From Rhodobacterales bacterium (GTDB taxonomy: Bacteria > Pseudomonadota > Alphaproteobacteria > Rhodobacterales > Rhodobacteraceae), in NCBI GenBank assembly GCA_002747035.1, contig PDRZ01000017.1:1-64000 (forward strand): a stretch of 64,000 nucleotides of DNA, written 5' to 3'. Made by a program: the position numbers and the translations under genes. Below are positions 34,146 through 43,193 of the stretch, one piece after another (positions within the stretch are counted from its first letter, which is position 1; the number at the start of each line of letters is the position of its first letter). Below the pieces are notes generated by a model, which searched no databases, was not told where the DNA came from, and saw only the letters and a list, made by a program, of their open reading frames with translations.

Positions 34146-35822
34146 ATGAGTTACAAGACCGACATTGAAATCGCCCGCGAGGCCAGGAAACGCCCGATTC
34201 AGGAGATCGGTGCCACGCTGGGGATATCCAGCGATGATCTGCTGCCCTATGGCCATGACAAGGCCAAGGTGAGCCAGACGTTCATCAACAGCGTGCAGGG
34301 CAATGACAATGGCAAGCTGATCCTTGTGACCGCGATCAACCCGACCCCGGCGGGCGAGGGCAAGACCACCACGACCGTGGGTCTGGGCGACGGGCTGTGC
34401 GCGATTGGCAAGAAGGCCGCGATCTGTATCCGCGAGGCGTCGCTGGGCCCGAATTTCGGCATGAAGGGCGGGGCCGCCGGGGGGGGCTATGCGCAAGTGG
34501 TGCCGATGGAGGAGATGAACCTCCATTTCACCGGGGATTTCCACGCCATCACCAGCGCGCATAATCTGCTGTCGGCGATGATCGACAACCACATTTATTG
34601 GGGTAACGAGCTTGAAATTGACGAGCGCCGCGTGACCTGGCGTCGGGTTCTGGACATGAACGACCGGGCGCTGCGCGACACCGTAACTTCGCTTGGCGGT
34701 GTGGCCAACGGGTTCCCGCGCCAGACCGGGTTCGATATTACCGTGGCCTCCGAAGTCATGGCGATCCTCTGTCTGGCCAGGGATCTGCCGGATCTGAAAA
34801 AACGTCTGGGCGACATGATCGTGGCCTATCGCCGGGATCGCAGCGCGATCTATGCCCGCGACATCGGAGCCGACGGCGCAATGTCGGTTCTGCTCAAGGA
34901 CGCGATGCAGCCCAACCTGGTGCAGACTTTGGAAAACAACCCGGCCTTCGTGCATGGCGGTCCCTTCGCCAACATCGCCCATGGCTGTAACTCGGTCATC
35001 GCCACCACCACCGCGTTGAAAGTCGCGGATTATGTGGTGACCGAAGCCGGGTTCGGGGCTGATCTTGGTGCCGAGAAGTTCATGAACATCAAATGCCGCA
35101 AGGCGGGGCTTGCCCCCGATTGCGTCGTGCTGGTTGCCACCGTGCGCGCGATGAAGATGAACGGCGGCGTGGCCAAGGCCGACCTGGGCGCGGAAAATGT
35201 CGAAGCGGTTCAGGAGGGGTGCCCCAATCTTGGCCGCCATATCGGCAACCTCAAGGCGTTTGGCGTGCCGGTGGTCGTGGCGATCAACCACTTTGTCACC
35301 GACACCGATGCCGAGGTGCAGGCGGTGAAGGATTACGTGGTAAGCCAGGGTTCTGAAGCGATCCTGTGCCAGCACTGGGAAAAGGGCAGCGAGGGCACCA
35401 AAGAGCTTGCCACCCGCGTGGCCGAGATCGCCGACAGCGGTGTGTCGCAATTCGCGCCGCTTTACCGGGACGAACTGACCCTGTTCGAAAAGGTCGAAAC
35501 TGTCGCCAAGCGTATCTATCGCGCTGATGAAGTGTTGGCCGATAAGAAAATCCGCGATCAGTTGAAAGCCTGGGAAGATGCCGGATATGGCGACCTGCCG
35601 GTCTGTATGGCCAAAACCCAGTATTCGTTCAGCACCGATCCCAACCTGCGCGGCGCGCCCACCGGCCATTCGGTGCCCGTGCGCGAGGTGCGCCTGTCCG
35701 CAGGGGCCGGGTTCGTCGTTGTGATCTGTGGTGAGATCATGACCATGCCGGGCCTGCCGCGCAAACCCGCGGCGCTTGAAATCGGGTTGAATGAACAGGG
35801 CGACATCGTCGGGTTGTTCTGA
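34146..35822 (+). CDS. fhs: formate--tetrahydrofolate ligase
   Basis: 558 residues. The P-loop is [11 protein letters not shown] near residue 68. The family segment [20 protein letters not shown] follows, and [11 protein letters not shown] lies near residue 305. The enzyme links formate to THF with ATP, giving 10-formyl-THF, or runs in reverse to release formate during one-carbon oxidation. With folD downstream it forms the usual THF-linked C1 pathway, which in roseobacters serves methyl groups from DMSP and methylated amines. The start at 34146 ([15 protein letters not shown]) matches the family. Confidence 0.97.
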   Translation: MSYKTDIEIAREARKRPIQEIGATLGISSDDLLPYGHDKAKVSQTFINSVQGNDNGKLILVTAINPTPAGEGKTTTTVGLGDGLCAIGKKAAICIREASLGPNFGMKGGAAGGGYAQVVPMEEMNLHFTGDFHAITSAHNLLSAMIDNHIYWGNELEIDERRVTWRRVLDMNDRALRDTVTSLGGVANGFPRQTGFDITVASEVMAILCLARDLPDLKKRLGDMIVAYRRDRSAIYARDIGADGAMSVLLKDAMQPNLVQTLENNPAFVHGGPFANIAHGCNSVIATTTALKVADYVVTEAGFGADLGAEKFMNIKCRKAGLAPDCVVLVATVRAMKMNGGVAKADLGAENVEAVQEGCPNLGRHIGNLKAFGVPVVVAINHFVTDTDAEVQAVKDYVVSQGSEAILCQHWEKGSEGTKELATRVAEIADSGVSQFAPLYRDELTLFEKVETVAKRIYRADEVLADKKIRDQLKAWEDAGYGDLPVCMAKTQYSFSTDPNLRGAPTGHSVPVREVRLSAGAGFVVVICGEIMTMPGLPRKPAALEIGLNEQGDIVGLF

Positions 35823-35830
35823 TTGACACC

Positions 35831-35856
35831 GGGGCGGAGGGGAAACTTTCCGCCCC
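35831..35856 (+). terminator. terminator-like hairpin after fhs
   Basis: GGGGCGGA and TCCGCCCC form an 8-bp stem 8 bp beyond the fhs stop codon, followed by CACTTCATTTT. It may allow read-through into folD. Confidence 0.55.
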
Positions 35857-35949
35857 ACTTCATTTTCGGGCGCGGGATTGATCTTGTGCCTTTCTGGCGG
35901 ATAGCGGTGGCCCGACAAACGGTTCACAAGGTTGAAGGAGAACGGGCGG

Positions 35950-36852
35950 ATGACGGCTCAGATCATTGATGGCAAGGCGTTTGCCGCAACGGTGCGCGAA
36001 AAGGTGGCCGGCCACGTGGCGCGGTTGAAAGAGGAAAACGGCATCACCCCCGGTCTGGCCGTGGTGTTGGTGGGCGAAGATCCGGCGTCTCAGGTCTATG
36101 TGCGCTCCAAAGGCAAACAGACGATCGAAGTCGGGATGAACTCGTTCGAACACAAGCTGGACGTGGGCACGTCCGAAGCGGATCTTCTGGCCTTGATCGA
36201 GCAACTGAACAGTGATCCGGCGGTGCATGGTATCCTGGTGCAATTGCCGCTGCCCGCGCATCTGGACGAAGACCTTGTGATCAATTCCATCGCGCCGGAA
36301 AAGGATGTGGACGGGTTCCACATTTCCAATGTTGGCCTTTTGGGCACGGGTCAGAAGTCCATGGTGCCCTGTACGCCGCTGGGATGCCTGATGATGCTGC
36401 GCGATCATCACGGGTCGCTGTCGGGCATGGATGCGGTGGTGATTGGCCGTTCCAACATCGTGGGCAAGCCGATGGCGCAATTGCTGTTGGGCGACAGCTG
36501 TACCGTCACCATCGCCCATAGTCGCACCAGGGACCTGCCTGATGTGGTGCGCCGTGCCGATATCGTCGTGGCCGCCGTGGGCCGCCCGGAAATGGTGCCC
36601 GGGGATTGGATCAAGGAAGGTGCCACCGTGATCGACGTGGGCATCAACCGGATCGACGCGCCCGAAAAAGGCGAAGGCAAAACCCGTCTTGTAGGGGATG
36701 TGCATTTCGAAAGCGCGGCGGCGCGGGCCGGAGCGATCACGCCGGTGCCCGGGGGCGTTGGACCGATGACAATCGCCTGTCTTCTGGCCAACACCGTCAC
36801 CGCCTGTTGCCGGGCCAACGGGTTGGCCGAGCCGGAAGGGCTGACCGCCTGA
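35950..36852 (+). CDS. folD: bifunctional methylenetetrahydrofolate dehydrogenase / cyclohydrolase
   Basis: 300 residues. The catalytic Lys region is [14 protein letters not shown], followed by [12 protein letters not shown] and the signature [13 protein letters not shown]. The NADP-binding part is [18 protein letters not shown], and the C terminus has the family [12 protein letters not shown]. It interconverts 5,10-methylene-THF and 10-formyl-THF, joining the Fhs reaction to methylene-THF. GAAGGAGAA precedes the ATG at 35950. The next step towards methyl-THF (MetF) is broken in this window. Confidence 0.96.
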   Translation: MTAQIIDGKAFAATVREKVAGHVARLKEENGITPGLAVVLVGEDPASQVYVRSKGKQTIEVGMNSFEHKLDVGTSEADLLALIEQLNSDPAVHGILVQLPLPAHLDEDLVINSIAPEKDVDGFHISNVGLLGTGQKSMVPCTPLGCLMMLRDHHGSLSGMDAVVIGRSNIVGKPMAQLLLGDSCTVTIAHSRTRDLPDVVRRADIVVAAVGRPEMVPGDWIKEGATVIDVGINRIDAPEKGEGKTRLVGDVHFESAAARAGAITPVPGGVGPMTIACLLANTVTACCRANGLAEPEGLTA

Positions 36853-36861
36853 TCCGGGGGT

Positions 36862-36880
36862 CCCGCAGCCTTTCTGCGGG
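36862..36880 (+). terminator. hairpin after folD
   Basis: CCCGCAG and CTGCGGG form a 7-bp stem with a CCTTT loop, 10 bp after the folD stop. There is no T tract. Confidence 0.45.
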
Positions 36881-37098
36881 GCCGCGCCGTGGGCATATAT
36901 GCCCGTCTGAAACACGCTTGCCCGCCAAAGCGTCAGCCCCCGTTTTGGGGTTTTGCTGTGCCCATATCAACGGTGCCCACACAGGGGCACCCCGCCGGTG
37001 CCGATCCGTTTTCGCGGGATGTGTTTCGGCGTTACGTTACATCTTGTCACGCGCCCCACCCTGGCGTTACCCTTTGGTTAATGTGTGTGGGTGGTGCA

Positions 37099-37887
37099 AT
37101 GTTGCAACGCGTTCTTCAATCGGGTGATTATGTAATAGTGTCAGGACTTTCTCTTGTATTTACCCGGACACGGATTGCCATATGGGCGGTCCTGACGGTT
37201 GTCGCCACTGTGACCGGGCCTTTTGGCACCTATGATGGCCAAGCCTGGCAAGTGCGCTTGCTCTACTGGGCCATCATTGTCGCGATTTCGGTGTTTCTGA
37301 GCAAAGTTATTCGGCTGGCTGTAGAGTACCGGCTACGGCACCAGCCCTTTTGGCTCATCGAGGCCGTATTCACCTTGATCGTTGTGCCGATTCTGACCTT
37401 TGCTGTCATAGTCATCTCCCGGTCTATTCTGGACGTGGATTTAGAACGTTTACCCAACCCATGGCTGATTTTCTTCTTCGTGTTTTTCGTGACCACATGC
37501 GTTGTTGCGCTGCGCACCAGCCTGCAATCCTTTGGCTATCTGTCGATTGCGGATGCAACGGCGAAACAGGTCATCGCGCCTCGGCTTCTTGATCGGCTGG
37601 ACGACGCGGACTGCGCACCGATCCTGCGTCTCAGCGGGGATGGTCATCTTGTCGAGATTGTGACCGCAGCCGGGACAAGCAAGGTTCGGATGCGGCTTGT
37701 GGATGCGATCCGCGAAATGGAACCGGTGATTGGGTATCGTACGCACCGGTCCCACTGGGTGGCCCACGCAGCGATTTCGGGGGTTGAGAGGGAGGCCGCA
37801 AAAACCTTCCTGTGTCTCAGCAACGGAGACCGTGTGCCTGTGACGCGAAAATACCGCGCGAGCCTGGAGGAGGCCGGAGTGGTCTGA
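37099..37887 (+). CDS. membrane-bound LytTR-type DNA-binding regulator
   Basis: 262 residues from the ATG at 37099 (37081 is also possible). Four hydrophobic segments fill about residues 20-150, ending in PWLIFFFVFFVTTCVVAL. The C-terminal 100 residues fit the LytTR DNA-binding domain: LRLSGDGHLVEIVTAAGTSK, then a VIGYRTHRSHWVA segment and NGDRVPVTRKYRASL at the end. It lacks a receiver domain, so any signal is probably sensed by the membrane part. Similar proteins are widespread in Rhodobacterales with unknown targets. Confidence 0.82.
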   Translation: MLQRVLQSGDYVIVSGLSLVFTRTRIAIWAVLTVVATVTGPFGTYDGQAWQVRLLYWAIIVAISVFLSKVIRLAVEYRLRHQPFWLIEAVFTLIVVPILTFAVIVISRSILDVDLERLPNPWLIFFFVFFVTTCVVALRTSLQSFGYLSIADATAKQVIAPRLLDRLDDADCAPILRLSGDGHLVEIVTAAGTSKVRMRLVDAIREMEPVIGYRTHRSHWVAHAAISGVEREAAKTFLCLSNGDRVPVTRKYRASLEEAGVV

Positions 37888-37981
37888 TGTGGTTCGACCC
37901 GTGGACAACATGGTCTCCGACCGAAGTCTCCGGCAGAAAGGGGCGCGGCGTCCGCCAGAGCGCAAAATGCGTTTCCCGTCC

Positions 37982-38054
37982 AAAGCGTTTCCACAGCACG
38001 CGAGAAACACATAAAGGTCGAACGCTTTAAGTCAACGTAATGCGGAAACGCTTT
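37982..38054. repeat. nested repeat: shortened R1 inside an R2 palindrome
   Basis: The outer arms AAAGCGTTTCC (37982-37992) and GGAAACGCTTT (38044-38054) are R2 termini, and the right side shares AGTCAACGTAATGC with the copy at 14707. Between them lies, inverted, a 32-bp derivative of R1: its TAAAGCGTTCGACCTTTA end is joined directly to TGTGTTTC, losing about 38 bp. The loss falls between two TTTA words of the full element. Confidence 0.65.
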
Positions 38055-38439
38055 GGACGGGCAGGCCACGGAGCCTGCGAACCGCACCAGGCGTTATAAC
38101 TGTGACGGCGTCGCACGCATCCTGTGAACAGCATCGTCCAAGGGACCCAGGGGGCATAGCCGGATTTTCCGACAGATGTCCCACCCACCCTCCCCCATCT
38201 GTCGGAAAATCCTATTCGAGCGCGTTCAGCTCAGTTGGTTTCATATCCTGCCGCATTCGTCAGGCGTGAGGAGAGCCCAAAGAGTTTCAGCAGAGATTCC
38301 CAACAGCACGCCAAAGATCGTCATGTGACCTTGCGGCGCGTTTTTCAGTGGGCGGAATTCCCAGTTCGATCAGTGCAACCACCCCCCCCCCGCCCGCGGC
38401 ACGCGGTGATTCCCGAAGGGAACACGGGAGGGGGCGAAG
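38055..38439. other. intergenic region between LytTR gene and phytanoyl-CoA dioxygenase
   Basis: 385 bp between convergent genes. It holds the C-rich-loop hairpin at 38162-38212. A run of ten C occurs near 38384. No gene or gene remnant is recognised. Confidence 0.5.
38162..38212. terminator. bidirectional terminator with C-rich loop
   Basis: A 17-bp perfect stem (GGATTTTCCGACAGATG and its inverse) around a 17-nt loop made of CCCACCC/CCTCCCC runs. The A/T at the stem base gives TTTTCC on either strand. Confidence 0.7.
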
Positions 38440-39234
38440 CTATCTTTTCAGCAGCACCGGAAACCAGTCCTCGCGCAACCGCTGACCCTGTTCCATTCCG
38501 TGATCGGGGAAGGGAGGCGAGGTCGGTCCCGGGCGTTCGGTATATCGTGCGTCCTCTCCGACAAGCCGAAGCGAAAAGGCGCGGCGCGGCGTGGTCGAGG
38601 TGTTGCCCCGTGCGCCATGCAGGATGTCAAAGTTGAAGGCCACCGCGTCGCCCGGCTCCATCTCCCATTCCAGCACCTTCATGCCTTCGGCATCCGGGTC
38701 GGGAACGGGCATGTATTCGTCGGCATTGGGGAAATAGGCCTCTTCGCTGACCCAACGCATGGGCAGGACAGGCTTTTCCCATTTATGCGACCCCGCCACC
38801 GTGCGTAGCGCGGCGTCTTTGACCGGATCAAGCGGTGACCAGAAGCTTATGGTCTGTTTGCCTTTGACAAAGTAGTAGGGGCCGTCGGTGTGCCAGGGCG
38901 TGGCCATCGAGGTGCCGGGCTCCTTGACCAGAACGTGGTCGTGGAAAAGCTGGACCGTGGGGGATTGCATGAGGTCGGCGGCCACTTCGGCGGCGGGGCT
39001 GTTGCGGATCACCTCTTCGAATTCCGGGATGCGCTGCCAGTTGCAGTAATCATCGAAAAACCGCCCGGTTTCGCCATCTTTGAAGTTGTCCGAGGCGAAA
39101 GGGCCAGGGGCTTCCATGTTACGTGCCACTCCTCTGCGCAGCGTGTCGACGTAATCTTTGAACAGCCCGCGAATAACGGTGACACCATCACGTTGGTATT
39201 GGTCGATCTGGCTCTGGGTCAGTAGCGGATGCAT
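38440..39234 (-). CDS. phytanoyl-CoA dioxygenase family protein
   Basis: 264 residues of the Fe(II)/2-oxoglutarate oxygenase fold. The HxD metal pair is in TPWHTDGPYYF near residue 116 and the distal His in FNFDILHGARGN near residue 203, with an Arg shortly after (RRAFSLRL) for 2-oxoglutarate. The N-terminal QYQRDGVTVIRGLF is typical. Substrates in this family range from lipids to osmolytes and natural products, and the one here is unknown. The gene is monocistronic. Confidence 0.88.
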   Translation of the reverse strand: MHPLLTQSQIDQYQRDGVTVIRGLFKDYVDTLRRGVARNMEAPGPFASDNFKDGETGRFFDDYCNWQRIPEFEEVIRNSPAAEVAADLMQSPTVQLFHDHVLVKEPGTSMATPWHTDGPYYFVKGKQTISFWSPLDPVKDAALRTVAGSHKWEKPVLPMRWVSEEAYFPNADEYMPVPDPDAEGMKVLEWEMEPGDAVAFNFDILHGARGNTSTTPRRAFSLRLVGEDARYTERPGPTSPPFPDHGMEQGQRLREDWFPVLLKR

Positions 39235-39343
39235 TGGAGGTGCTCCTTGTTGGAAACGGGTTTGCGGCGACTATGCCAGTGCTGTGCCGCTCTGTCCAGA
39301 GAAGGAAAGAAGGGTGACGCCGCACAACATATCGGGAGTGCGG

Positions 39344-39390
39344 GTGCTTCCAGCTATTGCTGTGATCCAATAACAACCGGAAACGCTTTA
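39344..39390 (+). repeat. R2 palindromic intergenic repeat (left end degenerate)
   Basis: The centre TTCCAGCTATTGC and the right end GGAAACGCTTTA match the copy at 33049 read in reverse. The left terminus has lost TAAAGCG. Confidence 0.6.
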
Positions 39391-39479
39391 TCGAAATGTG
39401 AGACGGGAATAGGCGGTGCCGGTGAGGTGATGGATTTGCAACGCCCCAGCGGGGCGGTGCCGCCTGCGGCGGGCGGGGG

Positions 39480-39520
39480 GCGGTTCCCCTATGGGCGCTT
39501 TGCGCCCATAGGGGAACCGC
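39480..39520 (-). terminator. 19-bp perfect hairpin downstream of hom
   Basis: GCGGTTCCCCTATGGGCGC pairs perfectly with its inverse across a TTT loop. It lies 100 bp beyond the hom stop and probably ends that transcript. Confidence 0.55.
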
Positions 39521-39621
39521 CGGGCCCAACCAGGCAGCGGGCATCTTTGATGCCAGCGGGATGGGCGGGAGCGCTCTGTGGCTGGTTGCCTGTTCAAGCG
39601 GGGGTGGGACGACGGTGCCGT

Positions 39622-40908
39622 TTAGACTTTCTCGATCCTCAGGGCCACGGGTTGGGTGGTCACCACGCCGGTATCCTGCATCTGTTCCAAAGCCTCGGAC
39701 AACGCGCTGCGGGCGGTTTTGTGGGTGACGATCAGAACCGGTGCCTGGGTGTTGTCATGGCTGTACTGGCGCATCCTGTCGATGCTGACTCCGGCCTCGC
39801 CCAGAACGGTGGCCACTTTGGCCAGAGCGCCGGGTTTGTCCTGGAGCGTCATGCGCACGTAATATGGGGCAGGTGTTGCGCTTTGGGCGGGGGTGGCGGA
39901 CACAAGCTCGGCTGCGGGGACACCGAAAACAGCCGGGCGAATGCCGCGGGCAATATCCATCACGTCGCCCATCACCGCGCTTGCTGTGGGGCCTTCGCCC
40001 GCGCCTGCGCCGCGCAGAACGATCTGGCCGACATGGTCGCCTTCCAACACCACCATGTTGGTGCCGCCTTCCAATTGACCCAAGGGGCTGTTGGCGGGGA
40101 CCAGGCAGGGGCTCATGCGTTGCTCAAGACCCCGGCCAGTCATTTGCGACACGCCCAGAAGCTTGATGCGATACCCCATGTCAGCGGCCTGTTCGATATC
40201 CTCGATAGTGACCGCGCCGATCCCTTCCAGTTCGACCCCGTCAAAATTGACCTGAGAGCCAAAGGCGATGGCGGACAACAGCGACAGTTTGTGACCGGCG
40301 TCGATCCCGCCCACATCCAGGTTGGGGTCTGCTTCAAGGTAACCCAGCCCGTCGGCTTCGGCAAAGGCCTCTTCATAGGTCAGAGCGGCATTCTGCATCC
40401 GGGTCAGAATATAGTTGCAGGTGCCGTTCATCACGCCCATGACGCGGGTGATGTCATTGCCCGCCAACCCTTCGGTCAATGCCTTGATCACCGGAATTCC
40501 ACCGGCGACGGCGGCTTCGAAACGGATCACCCGGCCCGCCTTTTCGGCGGCCAGGGCCAGGGCCTGACCGTGATGGGCCAGCAGGGCCTTGTTGGCTGTG
40601 ACCACATCTTTGCCCGCCGCAAGCGCGGCTTCCGTGGCGTCTTTGGCCGGGCCTTCATGGCCGCCCATGAGTTCGACGAACACGTCGATGTCGTCACGTT
40701 TGGCCAGCGCCACGGGGTCGGTTTCCCAGGCATAATCGGCAAGCGGAACGCCGCGATCCTTTGAGGTCGAGCGGGCCGATACGGCGGTGATCACCACCGG
40801 GCGTTCGGCGCGGGCCGCCAGAAGGTTGGCTTTCTGCCGGATAATCTTGACCACACCGGTGCCAACGGTGCCCAGTCCGGCGATGCCAAGGCGCAGGGGT
40901 TCAGACAT
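39622..40908 (-). CDS. hom: homoserine dehydrogenase
   Basis: 428 residues. The NAD(P) motif GIAGLGTVGTGV is at the N terminus, the substrate-binding segment with conserved Lys and Glu lies around MNGTCNYILTRM and DPNLDVGGIDAGHKL, and a C-terminal ACT domain (MTLQDKPGALAKVATVLGEA) starts near residue 350. The enzyme reduces aspartate semialdehyde to homoserine for threonine and methionine. The ACT domain suggests feedback control by threonine. The start at 40908 (MSEPLRLGIAG) is family-like, and the 31 residues upstream are not. Confidence 0.95.
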   Translation of the reverse strand: MSEPLRLGIAGLGTVGTGVVKIIRQKANLLAARAERPVVITAVSARSTSKDRGVPLADYAWETDPVALAKRDDIDVFVELMGGHEGPAKDATEAALAAGKDVVTANKALLAHHGQALALAAEKAGRVIRFEAAVAGGIPVIKALTEGLAGNDITRVMGVMNGTCNYILTRMQNAALTYEEAFAEADGLGYLEADPNLDVGGIDAGHKLSLLSAIAFGSQVNFDGVELEGIGAVTIEDIEQAADMGYRIKLLGVSQMTGRGLEQRMSPCLVPANSPLGQLEGGTNMVVLEGDHVGQIVLRGAGAGEGPTASAVMGDVMDIARGIRPAVFGVPAAELVSATPAQSATPAPYYVRMTLQDKPGALAKVATVLGEAGVSIDRMRQYSHDNTQAPVLIVTHKTARSALSEALEQMQDTGVVTTQPVALRIEKV

Positions 40909-41093
40909 GTCAGCGTTCCTTTGTTGTGGTGCGTGCGGTAGGTTGCGATGTAGCGGGTTCCGCGCGGCCTTGCAACGCAGCTTTGGCTCAAGCCGGGCCA
41001 ATGGCGTGAGTTTCCTGCGGGTTCCGTGGGTTTTTCGGGTGGTCCGGTCCGGCGGGCTCCTCCCCGCCGGGGGTGCTTTAGCTGCGTTGGTTT

Positions 41094-41206
41094 AAACCGT
41101 TCGCGCTTTAACCTGAGACCGGGAAAAGGGCGAAGGCAGCGCGACATTTATGTGTTTCGCGTGTCCTGCCAAAAACCCGTGAGTCAGGTTTTTGGCAGGA
41201 CGCTTT
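41094..41206 (+). repeat. R1 intergenic repeat, copy C
   Basis: 113 bp, from AAACCGTTC to GGACGCTTT, with all three hairpins present. Its right arm forms the last codons and stop of the minus-strand lipoprotein gene. Confidence 0.85.
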
Positions 41207-41534
41207 CGTCGCGTGTGTCGCTGATTCCACGGGCCATGCGGGCCTTGGTGGCCCTGTCGACCACTGGCCCTGACAGGCGGGCGGCTCTGGTACGCAGGGC
41301 TGCGACGCGTGCTGCCATTCCGGCCATGGTGGTTTCGGTGATGGCGGGAGCGCGCGCGGCGGTCACAAGTGGTTCGACCGGTACGAGGGTGGGAAAACCC
41401 GCCTCTTTCATATGGGCCGGCACGGTGCCGTCCAGTTCGGGGAACTCTTCACAGGCCGCGAGGGCACACAGCAGCACAGCACACACCGCCCGGCAAACCG
41501 GGAAACGATGGGGGGTGGGCGAAGCTTGCCGCAT
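41184..41534 (-). CDS. small lipoprotein, C terminus formed by R1 repeat
   Basis: 116 residues from the ATG at 41534, with an alternative start at 41570. The signal peptide ends in a lipobox LCALAAC (about residue 28), predicting an acylated periplasmic protein. The rest is a short helical region rich in Ala and Arg. The final residues ESVLPKT and the TGA are encoded by the R1 repeat, so the original C terminus seems to have been replaced. It is divergent from the TetR gene. No function is recognised. Confidence 0.6.
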   Translation of the reverse strand: MRQASPTPHRFPVCRAVCAVLLCALAACEEFPELDGTVPAHMKEAGFPTLVPVEPLVTAARAPAITETTMAGMAARVAALRTRAARLSGPVVDRATKARMARGISDTRDESVLPKT

Positions 41535-41637
41535 CTGACGGGTCCTGAAACTGTGATCCTGCACTGTCATGCAACGTTCGCGGGGCAAGGGCAAGCAGGG
41601 GGTTTGATTTGAACGTTTGTTCAGATAAAAATCGCTC

Positions 41638-42234
41638 ATGGCACGTACCCAGGGTTCTCATTCCGATATCACCGGCCCCCGTATTCGCGAGGCAGCCCTG
41701 ACGCTTTTTGCGCGCCATGGATTCGCGGCCGTCTCCATGCGCCAGATTGCAGCAGAGGTTGGGGTGCAGGCCGGCGCGCTTTACAACTATATCCCGGACA
41801 AGCAGTCGCTTTTGTTCGAGTTGATGCGGCACCACATGGACGCGTTGCTGTCGGCGCGTGCGGCGGTAGATGTGGGGCGTGATCCGTTGGCGCGGCTGGA
41901 GAATTTTGCCCGGTTCCACATTCGATTTCACGTTGAGCGCCCGGAAGAGGTGTTCATTGCCTATATGGAGTTGCGCAGCCTGTCGCCCCGGAATTTCGAA
42001 GTGATCGAAGGGTTGCGCCGACGCTATGAGGATGAGCTTGAGGCGATTTTGCGAGATGGGATTGCGGCTGGGGTGTTTGACGTGCCGGACCCGAAAGTGG
42101 CCACTCTGGCGGTGATTGCGATGCTGACCGGGGTCAATACCTGGTATCGTGCGGGCGGGCGGTTGTCCCTTGCCGAGGTTGAGACGCTGTATTGGGATAT
42201 GGTGCGCAAAACCGTGCTGGGTCAGGCGCGTTGA
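41638..42234 (+). CDS. TetR/AcrR family regulator
   Basis: 198 residues. The N-terminal helix-turn-helix reads AALTLFARHGFAAVSMRQIAAEV followed by ALYNYIPDKQSLLFEL. The C-terminal ligand domain contains VERPEEVFIAYMELRSLSP, as in the subgroup that responds to acyl-CoA-like ligands, but no ligand can be assigned. It is divergent from the small lipoprotein gene and followed by a C-rich-loop terminator. Confidence 0.88.
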   Translation: MARTQGSHSDITGPRIREAALTLFARHGFAAVSMRQIAAEVGVQAGALYNYIPDKQSLLFELMRHHMDALLSARAAVDVGRDPLARLENFARFHIRFHVERPEEVFIAYMELRSLSPRNFEVIEGLRRRYEDELEAILRDGIAAGVFDVPDPKVATLAVIAMLTGVNTWYRAGGRLSLAEVETLYWDMVRKTVLGQAR

Positions 42235-42252
42235 TCTGAAAAGCTGTTCGGT

Positions 42253-42307
42253 GCCAATTCTCCCCGGGCCCTCCCGCCCACCCACCCCGGTCCCGGGGAG
42301 AATTGGC
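42253..42307. terminator. bidirectional terminator with C-rich loop
   Basis: A 16-bp perfect stem (GCCAATTCTCCCCGGG and its inverse) around a 23-nt loop of CCCTCCCGCCCACCC type. It lies between the convergent TetR and lipoprotein genes. Confidence 0.7.
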
Positions 42308-42334
42308 GGGCGTGATGTCGGGTCTCATGGTGGC

Positions 42335-42910
42335 TCATTCGGGGTTATGGCCGGGGTTGCGGCGGCTTTTACGCGCGCGTTTGAAGGCGAGGACCTCGTC
42401 CCTTGGTGTCCAGTTATAGTGGCTGTCATTCGCCGCAGGTGCCCAGATCAGGAAGCCCCCTTTGCGCCAGGGATCGAGCACCAACGCATCCTGAAAGGCC
42501 GCGCCTTTGCTGCTGATCAATACCGTTGAATGTTCTATCAACAGGTTGTTGTAATTGGCCACGCCGCGATGCAGGTCGAGGGTTTCGAACCCTTCCTGTT
42601 TGAGCCTGCGTTCCAGATCCTGCGCCCAGTGCCAGCACAGCCCGCGCGGGCGCAGACCGGCATTGACCTTTGCATTATGGACCAGAGCAGAGTCGGTCAC
42701 GCCGTATTGCTGCTGTAACGCCCGGGAATAGGTGATTGAGATTTCGGCGGCCCGTTCGGCTTCGGCCGGATCGACATCAGCACCAAGCGCGGCGATGGTG
42801 CGGGCCAGATCCGGGATGCGGGCGCGATCATTCGGTACGGGTGCGGCGGCACAGGCCACCAGCAGTATCATCAAAGCCAAAAGGCCGGAAAATCGTGCCA
42901 TCACCGTCAT
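42335..42910 (-). CDS. conserved lipoprotein of unknown function
   Basis: 191 residues. The signal peptide MARFSGLLALMILLVAC ends in a lipobox Cys near residue 20. The mature part has a Cys/His-containing centre (GLRPRGLCWHWAQDLERRL) and a conserved Trp-rich end (VLDPWRKGGFLIWAPAANDS), reminiscent of a papain-like or transglutaminase-like fold with Cys, His and Asp in order. That is only a resemblance. The start may be 42910 or 42901. Confidence 0.75.
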   Translation of the reverse strand: MTVMARFSGLLALMILLVACAAAPVPNDRARIPDLARTIAALGADVDPAEAERAAEISITYSRALQQQYGVTDSALVHNAKVNAGLRPRGLCWHWAQDLERRLKQEGFETLDLHRGVANYNNLLIEHSTVLISSKGAAFQDALVLDPWRKGGFLIWAPAANDSHYNWTPRDEVLAFKRARKSRRNPGHNPE

Positions 42911-43193
42911 GTATTTCGCCTGTTTTGCCCGGTTTGGAGGGCAAAGTACAGCGGGCGGGGGGCTGTTGTCGAGACCGGGTAGGACAGACACGGGTCCCGC
43001 TGTGTCCCTGCAACACCTGCCCCCTGCACCGGATCGCGAGGTTACGTGCTTTTTGGCAGGGCGCCTTATTCCCTGAACGTCTGTGTTCTGGTTCAAATCG
43101 CGCTTGCGGATCGCGATGAGGCGTGGTGAATGACGAACGACAGCTCCGTTTCGGGGGGCGCTCTTCGAACCGCGATCCGTTACTTTCGTGTCG
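42911..43193. other. intergenic region with a possible R1 remnant
   Basis: About 280 bp. GTGCTTTTTGGCAGGGCGCCTTA near 43046-43068 resembles the right end of R1 (TTTTTGGCAGGACGCTTTA) without the rest. No gene is seen. Confidence 0.35.

Larger units (their letters stand above)
39235..39621. other. intergenic region downstream of hom
   Basis: 387 bp that contain an R2 copy and a set of hairpins, of which 39480-39520 is the strongest. No coding remnant is recognised. Confidence 0.5.
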
